The translations under genes were made by a program, and so were the position numbers. 59,994 nucleotides of DNA, taken from positions 1 through 59,994 of the forward strand of contig NZ_JACJIM010000013.1 in assembly GCF_014138435.1 (NCBI RefSeq). The letters are read 5' to 3'. Origin of the DNA: Methylobacterium fujisawaense (GTDB lineage: Bacteria > Pseudomonadota > Alphaproteobacteria > Rhizobiales > Beijerinckiaceae). The notes below the pieces were generated by a model, which saw nothing but the letters and a program-made list of their open reading frames with translations, ran no database searches and was not told where the DNA came from. Shown one piece after another: positions 26,940 to 35,119 of the stretch (position 1 is the stretch's first letter; each line of letters opens with the position of its first letter).

Positions 26940-28406
26940 ATGTACGACGATGCTGCGGACAAGAGCGCCGGCGCCACCCTGGTGACGGGGGCCCGGTGGG
27001 TCGTCGCCTGGGATCCCGACAGCGGCGGCCACGTTTACCGCACCGGCGCGGATGTGGTGTTCGAGGACGGCGTCCTGATCCATGTCGGTCCGGATTACGC
27101 AGGCCCCCCGCCGGCCCGGACCATCGACGCCTCCGGCTGCCTGGTCATGCCCGGCCTCGTGGACATCCACACCCACCTGTTCTCGGAGCCGATGAACAAG
27201 GGCATGTGGGACGAGGTCGGCAGCCAGCGGCTCTACAACACCTCGCTCTACGAGTACCTGCCGATCCTTCGGCCCGACGCGGAGGGCACCCGCGCCGCCT
27301 ACGGGGTGGCGCTCGCCGAGTTGGCGCTCTCGGGCGTCACCACCGTCTGCGACCTCGCTTTGCCGAGCGACGGCTGGCTCGATCGCCTCGGCGCGTCGGG
27401 CCTGCGGGTCTGCATCGCCCCGATGTTCCGGTCGGGGCGATGGCTCACCCGGAACGGCCACAGCGTCGAGTACGAATGGGACGCGGCGGCGGGCCAGCGC
27501 GGCCTGGAGCAGGCGCTCGCCGAGATCGAGGCGGCGCAGCGCCACCCGAGCGGACGCCTCTCCGGCATGCTCTGCCCGGCCCAGGTCGACACCTGTACGG
27601 CGGAGCTGATGCGCGACGCCCATGCCGAGGCGGTCCGGCGCGACCTGCGGTTCCACACCCATGCGGCGCAGTCCCTGTCGGAATTCCACGAGATCACCCG
27701 CCGCACCGGGATGACGCCGATCGAGTGGCTCGACGATCTCGGCGTACTCACCGAGCGCACGATCGTGGGCCACGGGATCTTCCTCGACGACCATCCCTGG
27801 ACCCACTGGCACAGCCCGGGCTCGGACATGCGCCGCCTGGCCGAGCGCGGCGCCACGGTCGCCCATTGCCCGACGGTCTTCGCCCGCCGCGGCATCGCGC
27901 TCCACCATTTCGGCCGCTACCGCCAGGCCGGGGTGAACATGGGCATCGGCACGGACGTCTACCCGCACAACATGCTCGACGAGATGCGCCTCGTCGCGTA
28001 CCTCGCCCGGGTCGTCGCCGAGAATCCCCGCGATACCCGCGCGGCGGACGTGTTCCACGCCGCCACTGTGGGCGGCGCAAGGGCGCTCGGGCGCGACGAC
28101 ATCGGCCGGCTCGCGCCGGGCTGCAAGGCCGACTTCGTCCTCGTCGACTGCGCGCATCCGGCCATGCGGCCGTGCCGCGATCCCGTGCAGTCGCTGATCT
28201 ACTCGGCCGGCGACCGCGCGGTCCGGCAGGTCTTTGTCGACGGCCGCGAGATCGTGCGCGACGGCCGCGCCCTGACGGTCGACTACGCGGCGGCCGCGGC
28301 GGCGCTGGAGGAGGCGCAGGGCCGTGCGCTGGCGCAGATCCGGCAGCTCGACTGGGCCGGGCGCGGCCCCGACGCCATCGCGCCGCCGACCTTCCCGGGG
28401 CTGTGA
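26940..28406 (+). CDS. Metal-dependent amidohydrolase (AtzB/TrzN/cytosine-deaminase-like)
   Basis: A 488-residue amidohydrolase of the large deaminase/chlorohydrolase group. Metal ligands visible: His77 and His79 (DIHTHLFSEP), a His in FHTHAAQS, one in IVGHGIFLDD and the Asp in GIGTDVYPHN, which is the subgroup pattern of a single-metal aminohydrolase. The C-terminal composite beta domain carries GRLAPGCKADFVLVD and VRQVFVDGREIV. Substrates in the group include s-triazines, guanine, cytosine and S-adenosylhomocysteine. The start at 26940 has AGAGAGGG upstream. It is divergent from the racemase-hydantoinase pair; deamination or dechlorination of a nitrogen heterocycle before ring opening is a reasonable but unproven role. 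Confidence 0.87.
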   Translation: MYDDAADKSAGATLVTGARWVVAWDPDSGGHVYRTGADVVFEDGVLIHVGPDYAGPPPARTIDASGCLVMPGLVDIHTHLFSEPMNKGMWDEVGSQRLYNTSLYEYLPILRPDAEGTRAAYGVALAELALSGVTTVCDLALPSDGWLDRLGASGLRVCIAPMFRSGRWLTRNGHSVEYEWDAAAGQRGLEQALAEIEAAQRHPSGRLSGMLCPAQVDTCTAELMRDAHAEAVRRDLRFHTHAAQSLSEFHEITRRTGMTPIEWLDDLGVLTERTIVGHGIFLDDHPWTHWHSPGSDMRRLAERGATVAHCPTVFARRGIALHHFGRYRQAGVNMGIGTDVYPHNMLDEMRLVAYLARVVAENPRDTRAADVFHAATVGGARALGRDDIGRLAPGCKADFVLVDCAHPAMRPCRDPVQSLIYSAGDRAVRQVFVDGREIVRDGRALTVDYAAAAAALEEAQGRALAQIRQLDWAGRGPDAIAPPTFPGL

Positions 28407-28425
28407 GGCCCCGGCGCCGTGATCC

Positions 28426-30018
28426 TCAGGCGGGCCGGACGTTCCAGAAGGTCGGAAACCCGTCGAGGATCCCGGTGAGGCGGGAGCGGTATGCGGTCGG
28501 CTGCAGGTACTGGCCGAGGGGGTAGTAGGGCACGTCCTCCATCGCCTGGAGCTGGATGTCCCGGCACAGGGCGGCGCGGGCCGCCTCGTCCGGAGCCGTG
28601 AACCACGCGTCCCGCAGGGTCTCGATCCGCGGGGTCGTGGCCCAGCCGGCATAGCCGCTCTCGCCGGTGCCGCGCAGGGCGATGTAGCCGGCGGGGTTGA
28701 GCCAATCCATGCCGGACCAGTTGGTGACGAAGGCGCTCCAGCCGCCCTCGGAGACCGGCCCCTTGCGGTTGCGCCGCTGCAGCATCGCGTTGAACTCGAC
28801 CGCGTAGACCTCGACATTCATGCCGACGCGCTGGAGCAGGTCGGCCGCGACCTGGCCGAGCGCCAGAAGCGGGGCCGAGTTCGACGGCACCATCAGCAGC
28901 ACGGTCTCGCCGGCGTAGCCGGCCGCTTTCAGGTCGGCCCGCACCTTGGCCGGATCCCGCGGTGTGGTGAGCGGCCCGAGCCCGTCCGTCGAGGCCATCG
29001 GCGTGTCCGGGCAGAAGAAGCCGAGGGGCACGTGGAACAGGCTGGGATCGTCGGCGCCCACCACGCCCTGCATGCAGGACGTCTGGTCGATCGCCCCCCA
29101 GAGCGCCCGCCGGATCGCCGGGTTGTTGAAGGGTGGCTGCAGGTGATTGACCCGCAGCATCGTCACGAAGCCGGTCGAGTCGAGGACGCGGGTGGTGACG
29201 CCCTTGGCGGCCTTCAGCAGACCGAGCTGGTCGTGCGAGGCGTATTCCTGCCAATCCGCCTCGCCGGCGACCAGCGCCGAGGTGGCCGTGGATGTGTCGC
29301 CGATGACGCGCCACTCCACCCGGTCGTAGTGGACGATTTTCGGACCGGAGGTCCAGGTGGGTGTGCCGTCCGTGCGGGGCACGTAGCCCTCGAAGCGGGT
29401 GTAAACCGTGCGGTCGCCGGGCACGCGCTCGTCCGCCTTGAAGCGGAACGGCCCCGAGCCGATGAGTTCCGGCACCTGCTGGAACGGGTCGGTGACGGCG
29501 AGGCGCTCCGGCATCATCGCGCAGACCGGCACCGAGGCCTTGCCCAGCGCGATCGGCAGGAGCGGGAAGGGGCGCTTGAGGCGGAACCGGATCGTCCGGT
29601 CGTCGGGCGCCGACAGCTCGTCGGTGGCCTCCATCAGGGAGCCGCCGAACGGATCGCGCTTGGCCCAGCGCCGCAGGGAGGCGACGCAGTCGCGGGCCAG
29701 CACGAGGGTCCCGTCGTGGAAGCGCAGGCCCTCGCGCAAGGTCAGGTCCCAGCGGCGACCGTCCTCCTCGATCCGGTGGCCCTCGACCATCTGCGGCGTG
29801 GCGCGGAAGGCGCCGTCCATGCCGTAGAGCGTGTCGAAGACCATGTAGCCGTGGTTGCGGGTGATGTACGCGAAGGTCGTCACCGGATCGAGCGTGACGA
29901 GATCCTGCTGCGGGATGAAGCGCAGGGTTGTTGTGGCCTCCGCGCGGACCCGGGATGGTGCCGCGACTGCGCTCGCCACGACGGCTCCGGCTCTCTGCAA
30001 CAGCGTACGCCGCTTCAT
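28426..30018 (-). CDS. Dipeptide-type ABC transporter substrate-binding protein (orphan)
   Basis: A 530-residue periplasmic SBP_bac_5 protein. It has a Tat-type signal at the N-terminus (MKRRTLLQRAGAVVASAVAAPSRVRA) and family landmarks FDTLYGMDGAF, LREGLRFHDGTLVLARDC, PELIGSGPFRF and the ending ILDGFPTFWNVRPA. No permease or ATPase is next to it, unlike the complete transporter at 3056-8094, so it either uses that or another membrane complex or has lost its partners. The stop lies 19 bases from the convergent amidohydrolase. The start at 30018 was chosen as the first Met before the signal; the frame is open to 30282 but the upstream part is not signal-like. Confidence 0.9.
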   Translation of the reverse strand: MKRRTLLQRAGAVVASAVAAPSRVRAEATTTLRFIPQQDLVTLDPVTTFAYITRNHGYMVFDTLYGMDGAFRATPQMVEGHRIEEDGRRWDLTLREGLRFHDGTLVLARDCVASLRRWAKRDPFGGSLMEATDELSAPDDRTIRFRLKRPFPLLPIALGKASVPVCAMMPERLAVTDPFQQVPELIGSGPFRFKADERVPGDRTVYTRFEGYVPRTDGTPTWTSGPKIVHYDRVEWRVIGDTSTATSALVAGEADWQEYASHDQLGLLKAAKGVTTRVLDSTGFVTMLRVNHLQPPFNNPAIRRALWGAIDQTSCMQGVVGADDPSLFHVPLGFFCPDTPMASTDGLGPLTTPRDPAKVRADLKAAGYAGETVLLMVPSNSAPLLALGQVAADLLQRVGMNVEVYAVEFNAMLQRRNRKGPVSEGGWSAFVTNWSGMDWLNPAGYIALRGTGESGYAGWATTPRIETLRDAWFTAPDEAARAALCRDIQLQAMEDVPYYPLGQYLQPTAYRSRLTGILDGFPTFWNVRPA

Positions 30019-30663
30019 CGGACAAGTCCCACTCTGCGCGGGCGGTGATTGGACGACCGCTCGCGGTGGTCCGGTACGATCACCGAACCTGGCAACCCGC
30101 AGGCTTGCAGGAACGAGGCCGCGGTCCGTCGGGTTCGGACCCGTCGCGGGGGCCACTCTGCCGGCAGGCTGGCACTGTGGAGGAGGGCGGCCTCCCGCCT
30201 TTCGGCTGCTCAAGCTCGGATGGCAGAAGCGGCTCGACCACCGCCCAGAGGTCGTCGGATACGAGCGCGTCCGTACCTGCATAACCTGCTCAGTACGGAT
30301 TTGTCCGGCGTTCTCAGGCCTCCGCGCCTGTCCGATCGCGCCCGCTCATGAGGCATTGTCGAAGCTAGCTCGATAACCGAATTGCGCGCGAAGCAGTCAA
30401 TCGAGGGTCAAGCTCGGGCGGCTGCTTGGTGCCCAATGCAGCCATCTGATCGCGTCACCGCCGAACTTAAAAGCGGACTCGCCCCGAAGCGCCCGTCCGG
30501 CAAAGCCAGCGGCGGTCGCTCACTCGTTGCAGGCAAGGCGATTCAGCTCGTGGCGCTGCATCTTCTCGTTCAGGGCATGTCCGAGACGGTAGCCTTCATC
30601 ACGAGCGGCCCGTGCCGGGGCTGAGGCGCCCCGGTCAATGAGCCTGGGTCGCACTGCGAGGGA
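30019..30663. other. Intergenic region, no supported gene
   Basis: About 645 bases between the orphan binding protein and the reductase stop. Small frames exist on both strands (for example 30382-30624) but none has a family look or a ribosome site. The composition is irregular, with fragments such as AAAAGCGGACTCG near 30469 that resemble the dispersed AAGCGGAC repeat. It may hold eroded genes. Confidence 0.4.
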
Positions 30664-31599
30664 TCAGAGGGCGAGCGTCAGGGTCCCGCTGGCGCGGGAG
30701 ACGCAGGGCATCAGGTGATCTCGGCGTCTGGCCTGGGGCAGCACGACGTCGCGGTGGATCACGTCGCCTTCCCGGTAGCCGCATTCGCAGGCGCCGCACA
30801 CGCCGATCTCGCAGGACGAGGGCATGTTGACCCCGTTCTGGCGCAGGACCTCCAAGAGCGAGGTCTCGGCGGGGACATGCAGGGTCGCGCCGGTCGAGGC
30901 GATCTGCACGTCGAAGGGTTCGGGCACGAAGCCCTCGACGACCAGAGGCGCGAAATGCTCGACATGCACCTGATCCGCCGGCCAGCCCAGCGCCTGCACG
31001 GCCGCCGTCAGGCTCTGGGGTCCGCAGGCGTAGAGGTGGACGCCGTCCTCCGGCGGCCCGAGCGTCGCGGGATCGAGCCGTTCGCCCTCCGCGGAGAACC
31101 AGCAGCGCAGGCGCTCGCCGCAGACCGCGCGCAGCTCCTCCAGCAGGGGAGCCTGCGCGGCCGAGCGCGCGCAGAGATGGAGCGTGAAGTTGCCCCCCGT
31201 CGCGGCCAGGTGCCGGGCCATGGCGGCGACGGGCGTCACGCCGATGCCGCCGCCGATGAGCACGTGGTGCCGCGCCCCGGCAGTTAGGAGGAAATGGTTG
31301 CGCGGGTGCGAGATGGGGACGCTCGCCCCGGCGCCGAGATGGGCGTGTGCCCAGGCCGAGCCGCCACGCCCGGCTTCCTCGCGCTTGATTGCCAGGACGT
31401 ACCGGCTTCGGTCGGCGGGGTCGCCGCAGAGGGAATACTGCCTCACCCGCTCGTCCGGCAGGCGCAGGTCGACATGGGCGCCGGGCTCCCATGCGGGCAA
31501 CTGGGGGCGCCGCGGATGGACGAGGGTGAGGCGCACCACCTCCGGGGTGGTGGCGATGGCCTCCACAACCGTCAGCTTCATGACGATGCGTGCGGACAT
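30664..31599 (-). CDS. PDR/VanB-type flavin reductase with C-terminal 2Fe-2S ferredoxin domain
   Basis: A 311-residue oxidoreductase that would pass electrons from NAD(P)H through a flavin to a [2Fe-2S] cluster. The flavin-binding RQYSLCGDP is at about 53-61, the pyridine-nucleotide loop HHVLIGGGIGVTPVAAM at about 110-126 and the C-terminal ferredoxin (about 225-311) has SSCEIGVCGACECGYREGD and a last Cys in MPCVSRA. This is the phthalate dioxygenase reductase/vanillate demethylase reductase layout. No oxygenase gene is nearby; the co-transcribed partner is a MOSC protein (4-base gap upstream), which suggests a MOSC-based reductase as electron acceptor. Start at 31599; a Met at 31581 is possible. 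Confidence 0.9.
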   Translation of the reverse strand: MSARIVMKLTVVEAIATTPEVVRLTLVHPRRPQLPAWEPGAHVDLRLPDERVRQYSLCGDPADRSRYVLAIKREEAGRGGSAWAHAHLGAGASVPISHPRNHFLLTAGARHHVLIGGGIGVTPVAAMARHLAATGGNFTLHLCARSAAQAPLLEELRAVCGERLRCWFSAEGERLDPATLGPPEDGVHLYACGPQSLTAAVQALGWPADQVHVEHFAPLVVEGFVPEPFDVQIASTGATLHVPAETSLLEVLRQNGVNMPSSCEIGVCGACECGYREGDVIHRDVVLPQARRRDHLMPCVSRASGTLTLAL

Positions 31600-31603
31600 C
31601 GCC

Positions 31604-32173
31604 TCACTCCACCAGGGTGATCGGATCGCCCGGCCGGATGATGCCGCCGCGCTCGATCCCACAGTTGAGCCCAGAGCGGTTGTAGAGCGGCAGGTAGACG
31701 GGGAGGCCGAGCAGTTCCTCAAGATACTTGCACGGGAAGTTCAGCCGCCCCCCGCGCAGGATCACCTCGCCCACCTGGAAACGACGTCCGACGAGGTGGT
31801 TGAGGGGTACGCCGCGCACCGTGAGATTGCGGCGGTGGTCGATGGGCGCCAAGTGGATCGGCCCCTCCTGAAGCGGTGGATCGTTGCGCGCGAGGGCGTC
31901 GAGGACTTCCTGCTCGATCAGCGTCACCTCGCGGGTGTCGGCCTTGGGCGAGTAGGTGCCGGTGCCGAGGCAATAGCGGTCGCCCTCGATGCCCCGGCCG
32001 GCGACGCAGCGGGCCTCCGTCAGCTCCTCCATCTCGTAGCTCGCCGCAGGGGCGATGTGGATGTGGAGCAGGCTGCCCTGCCACCCGGTGGCGCCACCGG
32101 GTACGCCGTGGGCGACCGAACCGACCTTGTGGGCGAAGGCCTCGATATGGGGAGGGGCCGAGGTCGTGCTCAT
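31604..32173 (-). CDS. MOSC-domain protein (molybdenum cofactor-binding, YiiM-like)
   Basis: A 189-residue MOSC domain protein. Typical parts are GRGIEGDRYCLGTGTYS at about 59-75, EVTLIEQEVLDAL, RRNLTVRGVPLNHLVGRRFQVGEVILRG and the Mo-ligand-type cysteine in RLNFPCKYLEELLG. MOSC proteins such as YiiM, YcbX and mammalian mARC use a Cys-bound molybdenum cofactor to reduce N-hydroxylated bases and amidoximes, taking electrons from a separate or fused ferredoxin/flavin unit. The adjacent PDR reductase would fit that need. Its ATG overlaps the ridA stop (ATGA), so the two are co-translated. No transport signal; cytoplasmic. Confidence 0.87.
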   Translation of the reverse strand: MSTTSAPPHIEAFAHKVGSVAHGVPGGATGWQGSLLHIHIAPAASYEMEELTEARCVAGRGIEGDRYCLGTGTYSPKADTREVTLIEQEVLDALARNDPPLQEGPIHLAPIDHRRNLTVRGVPLNHLVGRRFQVGEVILRGGRLNFPCKYLEELLGLPVYLPLYNRSGLNCGIERGGIIRPGDPITLVE

Positions 32174-32562
32174 CGTGCGGGTCCTGTCGCGAGGGCGATA
32201 GCCTCGACCTCGACCAGGGCGTCGCGCGGCAGGCGCGCCACCTCCACGGTGGAGCGCGCCGGGGCGGCTTCGGAAAAATGCTCCGCGTAGACGGCGTTCA
32301 TCGCGGCGAAGTCGTTCCTGTCCTTCAGGAACACCGTGGTCTTGGCCACGCTCGCGAGGCTGGCGCCGCCGGCTTCCAGCACCGCCGCGAGGTTGGCGAG
32401 CGAGCGGCGCGTCTGCGCCTCGATCCCCTCTGGAAACGCCCCCGTGGCCGGGTCGATCGGCAGCTGCCCAGAGGCGAAGACGAGGTCACCCACTCGGGTG
32501 GCCTGGGCATAGGGTCCCACCGCCGGCGCGGCGGCCTCCGTCACGATGATCGTTCGAGTCAA
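32170..32562 (-). CDS. ridA: RidA/YjgF/TdcF-family enamine/imine deaminase
   Basis: A 130-residue RidA-family protein that hydrolyses reactive enamine or imine intermediates. Family features: PAVGPYAQATRVGDLVFASGQLPIDPATG, QTRRSLANLAAVLEAGGASL, and the C-terminal ARLPRDALVEVEAIAL, which holds an Arg in the usual substrate carboxylate position (VARLPRD). The start is a TTG at 32562: AAAGGAGG (minus strand, 32569-32576) sits 6 bases before it, while the ATG at 32583 would lie upstream of that ribosome site. First gene of the ridA-MOSC-reductase operon, with the AGTGGA dyad in its promoter region. Confidence 0.9.
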   Translation of the reverse strand: MTRTIIVTEAAAPAVGPYAQATRVGDLVFASGQLPIDPATGAFPEGIEAQTRRSLANLAAVLEAGGASLASVAKTTVFLKDRNDFAAMNAVYAEHFSEAAPARSTVEVARLPRDALVEVEAIALATGPAR

Positions 32563-32598
32563 AGCCGCCCTCCTTTGAGGCATTCTCGCCTGTTTTTA

Positions 32599-32625
32599 TT
32601 CCATTTTAGTGGAAAGATGTCCACT
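32599..32625. promoter_or_regulatory. Two overlapping inverted repeats upstream of ridA (AGTGGA dyad)
   Basis: TTCCA-N6-TGGAA at 32599-32614 overlaps a perfect AGTGGA-N6-TCCACT at 32608-32625. The site is 37-63 bases before the ridA start. The hexamer TCCACT recurs twice, 20 bases apart, at the start of the MFS gene (34008-34013 and 34028-34033). Candidate operator for the XRE-cupin regulator at 34162. Confidence 0.6.
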
Positions 32626-32670
32626 GCGTGATCGCGTCGCTTCGCTTCAGTGATGCGGCCGTTGCTGCGC

Positions 32671-34008
32671 TCAGTCGATGGGCTGCCGGGCCGTCTCCGG
32701 CGCCAGGAAGGTCGCCACGAGCGTTACGCAGGCGAGGACGATGAGGTAGGTTGAGATCGGCCACGTCGCCCCGCCGCTCCAGGCGAGGAGCGCGGCGGCG
32801 ATCAGCGGGGTGAAGCCGCCGCTCAGGGCCGCGCCGACCTGGAACCCGAGGGAGGCGCCGCTGTAGCGCAGGCGGGCGTGGAACATCTCGGACATCCAGG
32901 CGGCCCCGGTCCCGAACATGATGCCCTGGCCGAAGCTGAGGGCGACCGCCACCGTCAGGGCGATGATGGTCGGGTTGCGCGTGTCGAGGAGCTGGAACAT
33001 CGGGAAGGCGAAGGCGATTGAGAACAGGCAGGCGGCCACGAACAGGGTCTTGCGGCCGTAGCGGTCCGACAGCCAGCCGAAGGCCGGGATGGTGAAGAGT
33101 TCGATCACCGCCGCGATCAGGATCCCGTTGAGGATCACGCCCCGCGACAGCCCGAGCTGCCCGGTGACGTAGGAGATCGAGAACACGGTCACCACGCTGA
33201 CATAGGCGATCTCCGAGACCTTCAGGCCCACCGCCTTCAGGAACAGGCCCGGATGCTCGGTGAGGATCTCCATCACCGGCAACCGGGCCGTCGCCGCCCA
33301 AGCCTTGATCGCCCGGAAGGCCGGGGTCTCGTGCAGCCGCAGGCGGATGAACAGGCCGACGAGGACCAGCGGCGCGCTCGCCAGGAACGGCACCCGCCAG
33401 CCCCAGGACAGGAACGCCTCCTCCGGCAGGAGGCCGGTCAGGGCGAAGGCGCCGATCGAGAGGATCACCCCGATCGGGTAGCCGAGCTGGACGACGCTGC
33501 CGAAGAAGCCGCGCCGCTCCTGCGGCACGCTCTCCACCACCATCAGCACGGCGCCGCCCCATTCGCCGCCGATCCCGATGCCCTGGACCAGGCGCAGGGC
33601 GACGAGGAGGACCGGGGCCAGGATGCCGATCTGCCCATAGGTCGGCAGGCAGCCGATCAGGAATGTGCCGATCCCCATGATCATCAGGGTCAGGGCCAGC
33701 ATGGCCTTGCGCCCGACCCGGTCGCCGAAATGGCCGAACACCGCCCCGCCGAGGGGCCGCGCCAGGAAGCCCACGGCGTAGGAGCCGAACGCGGCGATGG
33801 TCCCCACCACCGGATCGATGCTGGGGAAGAACAGCTTGTTGAACACCAGCGCGCTGGCCGTGCCGTAGATCAGGAAATCGTACCACTCGATGGTGGTGCC
33901 GATGACGCTCGACCAGACGATCTGGCGGCGGTCCGCAGGGGTCACGGGATCCTGCGCGGCCAGCAGGGTTCCATCCATCGGGAGGGCGGCGTCGACCATG
34001 TCGGTCAT
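32671..34008 (-). CDS. MFS transporter, metabolite:H+ symporter family
   Basis: A 445-residue inner-membrane carrier of the MHS subgroup (ShiA/ProP/KgtP relatives), with 12 predicted helices. Signature regions: GTTIEWYDFLIYGTASALVF, FLARPLGGAVFGHFGDRVGRK (the loop 2-3 motif) and GEWGGAVLMVVESVP, then GWLSDRYGRK in the second half. Substrates in the group are small organic acids and betaines. The ATG at 34008 is preferred over a GTG at 34032 because no ribosome site precedes the latter, but this is uncertain. It has TCCACT repeats over its start and lies 45 bases before the ridA promoter dyad, so it is probably co-regulated with, but transcribed apart from, the ridA operon. Confidence 0.9.
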   Translation of the reverse strand: MTDMVDAALPMDGTLLAAQDPVTPADRRQIVWSSVIGTTIEWYDFLIYGTASALVFNKLFFPSIDPVVGTIAAFGSYAVGFLARPLGGAVFGHFGDRVGRKAMLALTLMIMGIGTFLIGCLPTYGQIGILAPVLLVALRLVQGIGIGGEWGGAVLMVVESVPQERRGFFGSVVQLGYPIGVILSIGAFALTGLLPEEAFLSWGWRVPFLASAPLVLVGLFIRLRLHETPAFRAIKAWAATARLPVMEILTEHPGLFLKAVGLKVSEIAYVSVVTVFSISYVTGQLGLSRGVILNGILIAAVIELFTIPAFGWLSDRYGRKTLFVAACLFSIAFAFPMFQLLDTRNPTIIALTVAVALSFGQGIMFGTGAAWMSEMFHARLRYSGASLGFQVGAALSGGFTPLIAAALLAWSGGATWPISTYLIVLACVTLVATFLAPETARQPID

Positions 34009-34033
34009 CCACTTTGAAAGAGGAATTTCCACT
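34008..34033. promoter_or_regulatory. TCCACT direct repeat at MFS gene start
   Basis: TCCACT at 34008-34013 and 34028-34033, two helical turns (20 bases) apart. The same hexamer forms the ridA promoter dyad. Likely operator half-sites; overlap with the start region suggests repression or that the true start is downstream. Confidence 0.5.
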
Positions 34034-34161
34034 CAAGGCGATACAAGCCGCGTGCCATCCGGACGCGCCGGTCCGGCGGACACGGCCGCGCGGGTCGTGC
34101 TAAGTCCCTCGCACGAGCTTCCGGGAACGAGGGAGCGCTCTGGCCGGGGGACCAGGACGAC

Positions 34162-34779
34162 GTGCCGATGACGGTCATGACAGAGGGGCGGCGCGAGCAG
34201 GCCGACGCCGAGGCCCGCTCGCAGCTCCAGGTGCTCGCCGGAGAGATCCGGCGGCGGCGCAAGGAGCGGGATTTCTCCCTGGAGGCGCTGAGCGCCCTGT
34301 CGGGGGTGAGCCGGTCGATGATCTCCAAGGTGGAGCGCGGCGAGGCGGTACCGTCGACGGCGGTGCTCTCCCGCCTCGCCGAGGCCCTGGACGTGACCTT
34401 CTCGCGCCTGATGTCGCCCGCCACCGACCGGGAGGTGCTGCTGATCCCCGCCGCCCGTCAGCCGGTGCTGCGCGACGAGGAAACGGGCTTCCTGCGCCGC
34501 TGCCTCTCGCCCGTCCTGCCGGGCCGGGGAATCGACATGGTGCTCAACACCCTGCCGCCGGGAGCAACGGCGGGGGAGTTCGTCGCTCACCGCAGGGGCG
34601 TCTCGGAATACATCTTCGTGCTGAAGGGGCGCCTGCGCGCCGTCATCGGCGAGCGGTCCCTCGTGGTCGAAGAGGGGGACAGCCTGTATTTCGAGGCCGA
34701 TGCCGGGCACGCCTTCACCAATCTCGGGGCAGAGGCTTGCCAGTACTTCCTAGTCATCGACGCAACGCGGCTGCGGTGA
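34162..34779 (+). CDS. XRE-type HTH regulator with C-terminal cupin domain
   Basis: A 205-residue regulator: HTH_3 domain at about 22-80 (LAGEIRRRRKERDFSLEALSALSGVSRSMISKVERGEAVPSTAVLSRLAEALDV) and a cupin at about 120-200 (GEFVAHRRGVSEYIFVLKGRLRAVIGERSLVVEEGDSLYFEADAGHAFTNLG). This architecture controls transport and catabolic genes for small nitrogen or carbon compounds, with the cupin sensing the ligand. It is divergent from the MFS gene and probably regulates it and the ridA operon through AGTGGA sites. Start taken as the GTG at 34162 with AGGA upstream; ATG at 34168 or 34177 are alternatives. Confidence 0.9.
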   Translation: MPMTVMTEGRREQADAEARSQLQVLAGEIRRRRKERDFSLEALSALSGVSRSMISKVERGEAVPSTAVLSRLAEALDVTFSRLMSPATDREVLLIPAARQPVLRDEETGFLRRCLSPVLPGRGIDMVLNTLPPGATAGEFVAHRRGVSEYIFVLKGRLRAVIGERSLVVEEGDSLYFEADAGHAFTNLGAEACQYFLVIDATRLR

Positions 34780-35119
34780 GCGTCCCCTCCAACGCCGGAT
34801 GAGGGTCGCCCCTAGAATAACCGCTTTGGAGAACCGCCGGCGGCAGCTTGGGCGGCCGGGTTGGATCGGTAGCAGTCCGTCCGCTTCTCCGGCGGACCTT
34901 CTTGAAAGCGGACCGACGGTTTTCGGCCAAGTCCAGCCCCGCTGGCGTGTGGCTCCGAATGACCGGATTGGGTGGAAAGCCGCAGGTCTGCTTCCGGTGC
35001 GAGAGACAGCAAAGCAGACGCTATCGAAGGGTTGACGTAGTTCGACAACGCTCGTCCTGCGTTGCGCTCCTGCGCGCAGCCCCTGTCTGGCCCGTGCGCG
35101 CAGGTCTAGTCGTTATGTT
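34780..35119. other. Intergenic region with two copies of the dispersed inverted repeat
   Basis: GTCCGCTT (34879-34886) pairs with AAGCGGAC (34906-34913), and GTCTGCTT (34986-34993) pairs with AAGCAGAC (35012-35019). Both can form 8-base-pair stems with 18-19-base loops. No gene is supported here. This is the cleanest example of the repeat family in the window. Confidence 0.75.

Noticed and set aside
30382..30624. 80-codon ORF in the gap before the reductase gene
   Set aside because: No recognisable domain; overlaps a fragment resembling the dispersed repeat.
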